A program made the translations under genes and the position numbers. A DNA stretch of 64,000 nt from CAZZEX01 sp964653285 (GTDB lineage: Bacteria; Chloroflexota; Anaerolineae; B4-G1), in the NCBI GenBank assembly GCA_964653285.1, contig CAZZEX010000013.1, forward strand, positions 1-64,000. Direction: 5' to 3'. Within the stretch, counting starts at the first letter, position 1; every line of letters starts with the position of its first letter. A model generated the notes under the pieces. That model saw only the letters and a list, made by a program, of their open reading frames with translations. It searched no databases and was not told the origin of the DNA. This document shows, in pieces, positions 34,352-41,790 of this stretch.

Positions 34352-35002
34352 ATGGAAGCGGATGAACAAATGTCAGCGATAGGTAGACAATGGCTCGTCA
34401 CGGCACTGGTGGCGTTGGTGGCTCTGCTGGTCGCCTGCGGGGGAGAGCAATTGCCCTGGGCCGATGATTTCTCTGACCCAGCCAGCGGTTGGCAGGCCGA
34501 GTCGGATGCCTCTGCGGAGGTCGGGTATCACGAGGGCATGATGCGCATCCTCGTCAAAGCGCCCAACCGCCTCGCCTGGGCCTCCGCTGGGCGCGAGTTC
34601 TCCGATTTTCACCTCGCCGTTGAGGCAACCCAGGTCGCTGGCCCCGATGACAACGAGTATGGCGTGCTGGTGCGGATGCGGGACTCTGACCATTTCTACC
34701 GCTTCTCGATCAGCGGCGATGGCTACTACCTGGTCAGCAAGTACGACGGCGAGGAATGGGTGGCATTGAATGGCGACTGGACCACTCCTCCCGATCCCGA
34801 TGCTATCCGTCTTGGAGCTGCGACTAATCTCCTGGAGGTCGTCTGCCAGGGTGCGACTATGACCTTCCTCGTCAACGGCGTACAATTGGCGCTTGTCGAG
34901 GATAGCAGTTACTCCCGGGGCAACATCGGCCTCTATGCTGGCTCGTTCTTCGAATCTGGTGTGGAGGTCCACTTCGACAGCCTGCGTGTGGAGGCGCCAT
35001 GA
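34352..35002 (+). CDS. Second lectin-like lipoprotein, coupled to the restriction-modification gene
   Basis: A 216-residue paralogue of the preceding gene (WADDFSDPASGW, SISGDGYYLVSKYDGEEW, VHFDSLRVEAP) with a lipoprotein signal (LVALVALLVACGG). Start choice is uncertain: ATG 34352 or 34370 both give a workable signal peptide and neither has a strong ribosome site. The ATG at 34352 sits at the end of a dispersed repeat (GGGTTGCAGGACAACGACGG). The stop overlaps the next gene start as ATGA, so a surface lipoprotein and a restriction-modification enzyme are translationally coupled, which is unusual. Confidence 0.8.
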   Translation: MEADEQMSAIGRQWLVTALVALVALLVACGGEQLPWADDFSDPASGWQAESDASAEVGYHEGMMRILVKAPNRLAWASAGREFSDFHLAVEATQVAGPDDNEYGVLVRMRDSDHFYRFSISGDGYYLVSKYDGEEWVALNGDWTTPPDPDAIRLGAATNLLEVVCQGATMTFLVNGVQLALVEDSSYSRGNIGLYAGSFFESGVEVHFDSLRVEAP

Positions 35003-38000
35003 CGGATGCTGTTGCCCCCGTCCGCCGGACCATCGCCGGCTTTCGGCAAGACGGCTTGGGCTATACCGACTACCTGAACGCCATACCTGCCGCCTCCGAC
35101 GAGGCCGTCGTGCGCCTTAAGATCGTCGAGCCCCTGCTGGAGGCGCTGGGGTACAAATTGCAGGCCGACCTGGATCCGGAGCGTCGGGTAAAGGATGGGG
35201 CCATTGACATCCTGGTCAAGGCCAATGGCATCCCGGTGATGCTCTGGGAGCTGAAGCGCACCCAGGAAACAGACCTGGCCCGGCACGAGGAGCAACTGAC
35301 CCGCTACGTGCTCGCCAAAGGAGTCACCCACGCCATACTGTGCAACGGTCGAGAGGTGCGGGTCTACCTCCGCGTCGGTGATGTGCTCCGTTTCGCCTAC
35401 GCCTTCCCGCTGACTGCCTTTGCCCCCGGCGCACTTGTGCCCCCCACCCAGGACGAGGAACTGGCTCTCTATGCCTTCTTCGACGCCTTCCGTAAGGAGG
35501 GGTTCCTCGAAGTGGAGCGGATGAAGGAGGAGATCGCGGCCACGACCGCTCATCCCCTCATCCTGAGGCCGGGCGAGCCCCAGAACGAGGTACTCCTGGT
35601 CGAGGACCTGAAGCGGGAGATCCGCCGCCTCCACCGCTTTGTCCTCCTCCGTTTCCGCAGTCACCAGTCCATCTACCGGAAGTTCTTGGAAGAGAAGGAG
35701 CAGCGGGAGACCAGGGCCAACCAGGCGCAGGAGCGGCTGTGGGAGTGGATTCGGAACTTCGAAGAACGGGCCAAGACTCCGTCGGATCGGGCGGCGCTGG
35801 AAGCGTATCTGGAGGCGTTCACCGACCACTGGACCGGCGTGGAGGAGGACGAGTTCGTAGCCGAAGTGCTGAGCCGGTCGGGGGTGGCCAGCCACCTATC
35901 GGGAGTCAATCACACCAACTTCAGGACGCGGGCCAGTGACTTCTACCGGGCCTTCACCGACTACGCCCGCTGGCACGCCCGGCGGCAGGTGGAACTGCGC
36001 CCCATCCGGGCTCTGGCCGAGGACTTCACCCACTGGCGGGATGAGATCGGCCTGATGGCTGAGGACTACGAGGCTGAGTTCTGCTTGCAGACGGTCTATG
36101 TCTTCGTCACCCGCTTGCTCCTCATCCGCATCTGCGAGGACAAGGGACTCATCGCCCAGAAGATCTCCGACGGCGGCTACAAGGACTACCTGGACTTCAG
36201 CGGGCAGTTCTTCACCAACATTGCTGACGCCCATGCCACCCTCCTCGACATCGCCTACAAGGATACCGGCTACATCTACGGCCACTTTTTCAGCCGGGAT
36301 ATCTTTGACTGGTATACCTGGGAAGAGGAGGCCATCGTGCGCCTCTTCTGGGTGCTCAACCGCTTCGACTTCGCCCAAGTGAGCGCCGACCTCATCGGGC
36401 ACATCTACGAGCAGTACGTGGACGAGTTGGAGCGCAAGCGGAAGGGGCAGTTCTATACCCCGCCCCAGGTGGTCAACTACATCCTGGACCAGGTGGGCTA
36501 CGAGGGGCCAGGAATCATTGGGAGGACTCTCCTGGATCCGGCCTGCGGCAGCGGGCGTTTTCTGGTGGAGGCTTCTCGGCGTCTGATCCCCGAACTGAGG
36601 AAACAGCCCGGCCTTTCACCCAAAGAACTGGTCAACGAGCGGCTGCGGAACTGCCTTTTCGGGCTTGACGTCAACCGCTTCGCCTGTTTCCTGGCCGAGG
36701 TCAACCTGCTGGTGCAGGTGCTGGACCTGGTGAAGGACGGCCCGACTTTCACCATCGAGCGCTTCCACATCTATCCGACTAACACGCTTCTCCCTCGCGA
36801 GCGGGAGACCGAGGCGATCGTCGGCCCGGGCAACGGGCTGGCCTACGAGACCGAGGTGGCGGAGTTGATCAAGCGGCGAGGGCACAACCCGGCGCTGGGT
36901 CTGGACTTCCGCGCCGGTTTCGACTGGGTGGTGGGCAACCCGCCCTATGTGCGGGCCGACAGTCCCGGCGTGGCCACGCTGCGGAGCCGCATCAAGGCCA
37001 GCGGGCGCTACCGCACCCTGTACAAGAAGTGGGATCTGTACATCCCGTTCATCGAATTCGCGGTGCAACTGCTGGCCGAGGGAGGGCGGCATGGCTTCAT
37101 CGTCTCCAACGCCTACCAGACGGAGGAGTACGGCCGCCCGTCACGGGAGCTCCTGCTGGGGGAGACGACCATCGAGAGCCTGACCTTCGCGCCGAAGGTG
37201 CGGTTTTTCGCTGAGGCACAGGTATACAACCTGATCTACGCCGTGCGCGGGGGAGCGCCATCCAGGGGGCACAAGGTGAAACGCTACCTGGCCGTGGTCC
37301 CCACGCTGCACTCAAAGGGTCTCAAGACCCTCCCTGCCTTGTCCCAGGCCAGGTGGCGCGAGCAGATTTTTCGCTCCAAGTTTGAAGGGGAGTCACTGGA
37401 TTTTGTAGGGTGTGTATTATTGAGCGAGCTTTGCTATGTGAGCAAGGGAATGGTCTTGCATTCTAAGGACGAGTACGATCTTATCGTGGGTGATAGAAAA
37501 CGCAAGCTGTTCATAAAAGACGATTTGATTGCCGAGAGAAGAGATGCGGACCACCCGAAGGCTTATGTAGAAGATGCTGATATTGGTCGTTATTTCTTGC
37601 ATCGCGTCAGGTGGTTGGAGTGGGGCACAGACAGGATACCAGGCAAGGTCTATCGGCCCGTTTTCTCGCAACTCTTTGAAGCTGAGAAGATAATCATAGG
37701 AGAAACAGCCTGGGTTTTCTATGACAGGAATGGCAAGTTCTTCAACAACCATAGCGTCCGCAACTTTGTACCGTACTATAAACTTGTCGTTTCCAATGTC
37801 AAGCGTCGCGTGGCTCGTACCCTGGCGCGAGAGATCACCGACGATGATATTGCCAAACTGGAGTTGTCCCCAGCGCAGTTGTCTAGGCTCTCCAAGACTG
37901 ACCTGGCAGAGAGAATCGTTGAGACCCGTGCCCGTGTCTCGGTCAACTACGACCTGCGCTATATCACTGCCCTACTCAACTGCCGTTGGTTACGGGACTA

Positions 38001-38823
38001 TATGATGGCCTTTGTGCGCCGGGGAAGCCGCCAACGCTTTTACCCCGACGACCTGAAGAAGTGGCCTATCTTCCCTGCCGACGCCGAGACCCAGGCCGAG
38101 ATCGCCCGCCTGGTGGACGAGATTATGGACGCCAAAGCCGACGTGCAGCGGTGGCGGGAGGCGGGGCACCGCATTGACGAACCGGGCATCATTCTCAACC
38201 CCCGCCCCTTCCTCGACATCTGGAGCGTCCCCACCGGCGACCTGATTGACGCCTCCGGCTTCGTCACCCATCAAATCGGCGGCTACCCCACCACCCTGAG
38301 TCTGGAAGGCCGCCGCCTCACCTTCCGCAAGCAGCCCCTCTCTTACTTCGAAAGCGACCATCCCCACGTCCTGGCCTACCTTCAACTTTACCTGGAGACC
38401 AACGACGACGACCTGCGCGCCTATCCCGTAGCCGAACTGCACAGACGTATCCGCATCCCCCGCTCCCCCCAGGCGGTGCAGGAGTTTTTGGAGAAGTTGG
38501 AGGCAGAACGGGAGCGGGTGATGCTGCGCTGGATGGTCGCCGCCCAGCACGAGGCCCTCATCGAGGAGTGGGCCTTCGACTTGTACGACGTGCCCGACGA
38601 CCGGCGAGAGAAACTGGGCGGTCATCTGTATACTTTCACAGACGTGCCGGCGGGCGTTGCCTTCGTCTCCATCTTGGACAACGAGGAGGGCAACCCAATG
38701 CACCGTGTGGCTTTCCCGAAAGACGGGGCCTGGCATTACCGCACAGCCGCCCCGCTTCCCCACGCGGTGTTGCTGTGGATGCACGATGGGGAGAACGTGA
38801 TCAGCGCCTGGCGTGTCACGTAG
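34999..38823 (+). CDS. Single-polypeptide restriction-modification enzyme (type IIG-like)
   Basis: A 1274-residue protein. The N-terminal 150 residues form an HSDR_N-like nuclease: Asp70 (GAIDILVK) and Glu84-x-Lys86 (WELKR) make the PD-(D/E)xK core. A helical connector follows, then the N6-adenine methylase with motif I LLDPACGSGRF near 511 and motif IV NPPY near 647 (WVVGNPPYVRAD). Residues of about 800-930 are the expected target-recognition region, and the DNA there is clearly more AT-rich than its flanks. A C-terminal segment (LEGRRLTFRKQPL) matches the specificity-domain end of Eco57I-type enzymes. It should both methylate and cut. The start overlaps the lipoprotein stop. Confidence 0.9.
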   Translation: MTDAVAPVRRTIAGFRQDGLGYTDYLNAIPAASDEAVVRLKIVEPLLEALGYKLQADLDPERRVKDGAIDILVKANGIPVMLWELKRTQETDLARHEEQLTRYVLAKGVTHAILCNGREVRVYLRVGDVLRFAYAFPLTAFAPGALVPPTQDEELALYAFFDAFRKEGFLEVERMKEEIAATTAHPLILRPGEPQNEVLLVEDLKREIRRLHRFVLLRFRSHQSIYRKFLEEKEQRETRANQAQERLWEWIRNFEERAKTPSDRAALEAYLEAFTDHWTGVEEDEFVAEVLSRSGVASHLSGVNHTNFRTRASDFYRAFTDYARWHARRQVELRPIRALAEDFTHWRDEIGLMAEDYEAEFCLQTVYVFVTRLLLIRICEDKGLIAQKISDGGYKDYLDFSGQFFTNIADAHATLLDIAYKDTGYIYGHFFSRDIFDWYTWEEEAIVRLFWVLNRFDFAQVSADLIGHIYEQYVDELERKRKGQFYTPPQVVNYILDQVGYEGPGIIGRTLLDPACGSGRFLVEASRRLIPELRKQPGLSPKELVNERLRNCLFGLDVNRFACFLAEVNLLVQVLDLVKDGPTFTIERFHIYPTNTLLPRERETEAIVGPGNGLAYETEVAELIKRRGHNPALGLDFRAGFDWVVGNPPYVRADSPGVATLRSRIKASGRYRTLYKKWDLYIPFIEFAVQLLAEGGRHGFIVSNAYQTEEYGRPSRELLLGETTIESLTFAPKVRFFAEAQVYNLIYAVRGGAPSRGHKVKRYLAVVPTLHSKGLKTLPALSQARWREQIFRSKFEGESLDFVGCVLLSELCYVSKGMVLHSKDEYDLIVGDRKRKLFIKDDLIAERRDADHPKAYVEDADIGRYFLHRVRWLEWGTDRIPGKVYRPVFSQLFEAEKIIIGETAWVFYDRNGKFFNNHSVRNFVPYYKLVVSNVKRRVARTLAREITDDDIAKLELSPAQLSRLSKTDLAERIVETRARVSVNYDLRYITALLNCRWLRDYMMAFVRRGSRQRFYPDDLKKWPIFPADAETQAEIARLVDEIMDAKADVQRWREAGHRIDEPGIILNPRPFLDIWSVPTGDLIDASGFVTHQIGGYPTTLSLEGRRLTFRKQPLSYFESDHPHVLAYLQLYLETNDDDLRAYPVAELHRRIRIPRSPQAVQEFLEKLEAERERVMLRWMVAAQHEALIEEWAFDLYDVPDDRREKLGGHLYTFTDVPAGVAFVSILDNEEGNPMHRVAFPKDGAWHYRTAAPLPHAVLLWMHDGENVISAWRVT

Positions 38824-38847
38824 CAACAACTTGAGATGGGTGAGTTG

Positions 38848-40101
38848 ATGAACGTCTATCTGCAAAGCCTGGGTTGCCGCCTGAACCAGAGCGAGATCGA
38901 GACGATGGCACGCCAATTCGCGACGGCGGGCCACGTCGTCGTAGCCGACCCCGCCCAGGCCGACATCTGCATCGTCAACACCTGCGCCGTCACCGCAGAG
39001 GCGGAACGCAAGTCGCGTCACCGCGTCAGAGCGCTGGCTCGTGCTAACCCAGATGCCCGCACTGCTGTCATTGGCTGCTGTGCCACGCTGACACCCCGGC
39101 GTTGCGCCGCCCTACCCGGCGTCGCCTGGGTCATCCCCAACGCCGAGAAGGAGCGGGTGGTGGAAGTTGTGGCTCCCTCATCCTCTCCCTCCTGTGGGAA
39201 GGGGGGGGGGAGGGTCGCTCCCCTCCGCACCCGCACCTTCGTCAAAGTGCAGGATGGCTGCGACAATCGCTGCACCTACTGCATTGTGCGCCTGTTACGC
39301 GGAGCAGCCCGCAGCCGTCCTGTGGACGACGTCGTCGCCGAAGTGCGGGCGCTCGTCGAGGCCGGTTGCCAGGAGGCCGTGCTGACGGGCGTGAACCTGG
39401 GGTCCTACGGCCATGACCTGGGGTTGCCGAACGGCCTGTATGCATTGGTAGAAACCCTGTTGGCTCATACCGACCTGCCCCGTCTCCGCCTCTCGTCGCT
39501 AGAGCCCTGGAACCTGGAGGAAACCTTCTTCAGCCTATGGGAGAACCCGCGCCTGTGCCGCCAACTCCATCTGCCGCTGCAGGCTGGCTGCGATGAAACC
39601 CTGCGCCGTATGGGCCGCCGCATCACCACAACGGAGTTCGCCCGGCTGGTGGAGGCCACCCACGCTGCTGTCCCGGATCTGGCCGTGACCACCGATATCA
39701 TCGTCGGTTTCCCCGGCGAGGACGAGGCCGCCTTTCGCGCCAGTTACGATTTCGTGGCGGCGATGGGGTTTGCGCGGCTGCACGTCTTCCCCTACTCCCC
39801 ACGGCCAGACACCGCTGCCCTCCGCCTGCCAGGCCAGGTGGTGCGCCAGGTGCGTCGTGCACGGGCGCGCGCGATGCGCGAACTGGGCACTGAGCAGGTA
39901 TCCCGCTTCTGCCAGCGGTTCGTGGGGCAGGAGATGACGGTCCTGTGGGAGCAGCGTCGGCGCGACGGCCTCTGGACTGGTCTGACCGATAACTACCTGC
40001 GGGTCGTCGCGCACGCGAAAGGCAACCTGCATAACAGGCTCACTGCCACGCGGCTGCTGGCGGCGCAGAACGGTTATCTGGTGGGTGAGGTGATGGGATA
40101 A
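38848..40101 (+). CDS. mtaB: tRNA t6A37 methylthiotransferase MtaB
   Basis: A 417-residue radical SAM enzyme that adds a methylthio group to t6A at position 37 of ANN-decoding tRNAs. The N-terminal MTTase cluster ligands are Cys in SLGCRLNQSE, VNTCAVT and IGCCAT. The radical SAM motif is CDNRCTYC in VQDGCDNRCTYCIV. A C-terminal TRAM-like domain ends at VGEVMG. Between the MTTase and radical SAM parts, a Ser/Gly-rich insert (SSPSCGKGGGRVAP) is encoded by a palindromic C-rich/G-rich stretch containing ten consecutive G. The ATG at 38848 starts the canonical MNVYLQSLGC; an ATG four codons earlier is possible. Confidence 0.92.
   Translation: MNVYLQSLGCRLNQSEIETMARQFATAGHVVVADPAQADICIVNTCAVTAEAERKSRHRVRALARANPDARTAVIGCCATLTPRRCAALPGVAWVIPNAEKERVVEVVAPSSSPSCGKGGGRVAPLRTRTFVKVQDGCDNRCTYCIVRLLRGAARSRPVDDVVAEVRALVEAGCQEAVLTGVNLGSYGHDLGLPNGLYALVETLLAHTDLPRLRLSSLEPWNLEETFFSLWENPRLCRQLHLPLQAGCDETLRRMGRRITTTEFARLVEATHAAVPDLAVTTDIIVGFPGEDEAAFRASYDFVAAMGFARLHVFPYSPRPDTAALRLPGQVVRQVRRARARAMRELGTEQVSRFCQRFVGQEMTVLWEQRRRDGLWTGLTDNYLRVVAHAKGNLHNRLTATRLLAAQNGYLVGEVMG
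39173..39227 (+). repeat. GC palindrome with G10 run inside mtaB
   Basis: CTCTCCCTCC and GGGAAGGGGGGGGGGAGGG form an imperfect inverted repeat in frame within mtaB. The G10 homopolymer is at 39201-39210. Palindromes of this C-run/G-run type are typical of intergenic dispersed repeats in related genomes (general knowledge, not verified here). Confidence 0.75.
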
Positions 40102-40105
40102 GCAG

Positions 40106-40237
40106 TTGACAGAGCAGGCAGAGATCGTCAACGGCTATCGCCTGGTGGCCAACCACGGCCCCCTGGCCGGTCCATCAGTACTTCACCTGCACGTGCATCT
40201 GTTGGGCGGACGTCTATTGGGCTGGCCGCCTGGATAA
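40106..40237 (+). pseudogene. C-terminal remnant of a HIT-family (histidine triad) hydrolase
   Basis: The 43-codon frame ends with the HIT signature HLHVHLLGGRLLGWPPG, preceded by YRLVANHGPLAGPSV, which is the standard C-terminal third of HIT nucleotide hydrolases. The first 60-70 residues, which carry the nucleotide-binding strands, are missing; the frame starts at a TTG four bases after the mtaB stop. It is an internal deletion remnant and unlikely to fold. Confidence 0.8.
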
Positions 40238-40258
40238 TTTAGTCAAAGGAGAGAGACC

Positions 40259-40912
40259 ATGTTAGTTAAAGATCGAATGACCCCCCATCCAGACACCATC
40301 ACGACCGATACCACTCTTAAGGAGGCTCTGGACCTGGTCCGCAGCAAGCCGTTCCGCCATCTGCCGGTACTGGACGAGAACGGCAAGCTCGTCGGCATTG
40401 TGACCGAGAAAAGCCTGGTCTATGCTTCTCCCACCCCTACCACCACCCTCAGCGTCTTTGAAGTGGACTACATCCTCTCGCGCACGAAGGTCGGACAGGT
40501 CATACAGGGCCCGGTCATCACCGTGGGACCCGACCTACCCATTGAGGAGGCGGCGCGTGTGATGGTAGATCACCGCATCGGTTGCCTGCCTGTCGTCAAG
40601 GACAATGAACTGATTGGCATCATCAGTGACACGGATATCTTCCGCGTTTTCGTCGAAGGGATGGGGGGCGGGCATCCCTCGCTGCGCATCACCGTCACTA
40701 TCCCGGAGGAAGTGGGTAGCCTGGCGCGGGTCACAAGCCGTATTGCGGCCCTGGGTGGCAACATCTACTCGCTGGCCATGTTCTGGGGTGAGCAGCCCGA
40801 GGACCGGGTCGTCGCCTTCCGTCTGGACGGCGTGGATCGGGAAACCGTCGTGCAGGCGCTGGAGGCTAACGGTGTTCAGGTAGTACACGTATGGGAGCCG
40901 GAAAATGGGTAG
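40259..40912 (+). CDS. CBS-domain pair with C-terminal ACT-like domain (AcuB-like)
   Basis: A 217-residue protein. Two CBS motifs (residues 5-55: RMTPHPDTITTDTTLKEALD, HLPVLDENGKLVGIVTEKSL; and about 78-135: GPVITVGPDLPIEEAA, LPVVKDNELIGIISDTDIF) form an adenosyl-ligand-binding module. Residues of about 142-217 (LRITVTIPEEVGSLARV, GGNIYSLAMFW) look like an ACT domain. The layout matches AcuB-type regulators. The partner is not evident here. AAAGGAGAGAG precedes the ATG. Confidence 0.9.
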   Translation: MLVKDRMTPHPDTITTDTTLKEALDLVRSKPFRHLPVLDENGKLVGIVTEKSLVYASPTPTTTLSVFEVDYILSRTKVGQVIQGPVITVGPDLPIEEAARVMVDHRIGCLPVVKDNELIGIISDTDIFRVFVEGMGGGHPSLRITVTIPEEVGSLARVTSRIAALGGNIYSLAMFWGEQPEDRVVAFRLDGVDRETVVQALEANGVQVVHVWEPENG

Positions 40913-40940
40913 ATTGATAAGTTGGTAAACTGGTAGATTG
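40909..40940. repeat. Octamer repeat tract after the CBS gene
   Basis: Four degenerate 8-base units (GTAGATTG, ATAAGTTG, GTAAACTG, GTAGATTG) run across the end of the CBS-ACT gene into the gap. A similar tract (GTGGATTG, GTAGACTG) lies at about 13397-13412. Confidence 0.75.
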
Positions 40941-40976
40941 GTGCAGAAGGCAACCGCTGACCAATCCACCTTTTGC

Positions 40977-41005
40977 TTGACAAGTCTCCGGTGCGCGATT
41001 ATAAT
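40977..41005 (+). promoter_or_regulatory. Near-perfect sigma-70 promoter for rpsU
   Basis: TTGACA (40977-40982), a 17-base spacer and TATAAT (41000-41005) are both exact consensus hexamers, 54 bases before the rpsU GTG. Strong expression is expected. Confidence 0.92.
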
Positions 41006-41058
41006 GAACCTGCGATCAAAAAACCGTCCGAAACCGGGTATAGAGAGGGGGGAACTGA

Positions 41059-41265
41059 GTGACCAGAGTTATGATTGAGGAAGGCGAGTCCTTCGATTCT
41101 TTGTTGAGGCGTTTCAACAAGAAGGTACAGGGGGACCATGTGCTGTCGGAGGCACGCCGCCGTCGCTTTTTTGAAAAGCCGAGCGTGATCCGCAAGCGCA
41201 AGAAGGCAGCCAAATTGCGCAAGAGCCGCCGGCAGACATTCAGGGACAAGCGCAGGCACTACTAG
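41059..41265 (+). CDS. rpsU: 30S ribosomal protein S21
   Basis: A 68-residue, highly basic protein with the S21 pattern: VMIEEGESFDSLLRRFNKKV at the N-terminus, SEARRRRFFEKPSVIRKRKK, and a Lys/Arg-rich tail. It starts with GTG behind GAGGGGGGAA. In many Gram-positive and related bacteria rpsU is followed by yqeY, as here. Confidence 0.97.
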   Translation: MTRVMIEEGESFDSLLRRFNKKVQGDHVLSEARRRRFFEKPSVIRKRKKAAKLRKSRRQTFRDKRRHY

Positions 41266-41282
41266 AGCGACGGACTGCGAGA

Positions 41283-41741
41283 ATGGAGCCGCGTGTGAGC
41301 CTGAAACAGCGCTTGCAGGAGAATCTCAAGGAGGCACTACGTGCCCGTGATGAGCGCCGCAAGTCAGTCATCCGTATGGCACTGGCGGCGATCGTCAACG
41401 CTGAGGTTGAGCATGGTGGCGAACTCGACGAGGCCGGCGTGGCCGCCGTACTGCAAAAGCAGGCCCGCCGCCGGCGCGATACCATCGCAGAGCTGCAGCA
41501 GGCCAATAGGCCTGAGCTGCTTGCCGAAGAGGAAACAGAGTTAGCGATCCTTGAGGAATATCTGCCCCAGCTTCTTTCGCGTGAAGAAACCACTGGGGAG
41601 GCGCGTCAGGTCATCGCGGAAGTTGGAGCGACGGGGATGGGACAGATGGGCCTGGTGATGCACCAACTGATGTCCAAACTGAAAGGTCGTGCCGATGGCC
41701 GCGTCGTGAATGAAGTCGTGCGCGAGTTGCTGTCCGGCTAG
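41283..41741 (+). CDS. yqeY: YqeY/GatB-tail domain protein
   Basis: A 152-residue helical protein of the GatB_Yqey family (LKQRLQENLKEALRARDERR, EEETELAILEEYLPQLLS, GRADGRVVNEVVRELL), homologous to the tail of the GatB amidotransferase subunit that contacts tRNA. The stand-alone protein has no firmly known function. It is 17 bases after rpsU and should be cotranscribed. Confidence 0.93.
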   Translation: MEPRVSLKQRLQENLKEALRARDERRKSVIRMALAAIVNAEVEHGGELDEAGVAAVLQKQARRRRDTIAELQQANRPELLAEEETELAILEEYLPQLLSREETTGEARQVIAEVGATGMGQMGLVMHQLMSKLKGRADGRVVNEVVRELLSG

Positions 41742-41790
41742 GACGCACTCACCAGGGAACGTGTCACACTGATGGACAGGAGGGAGCGCC

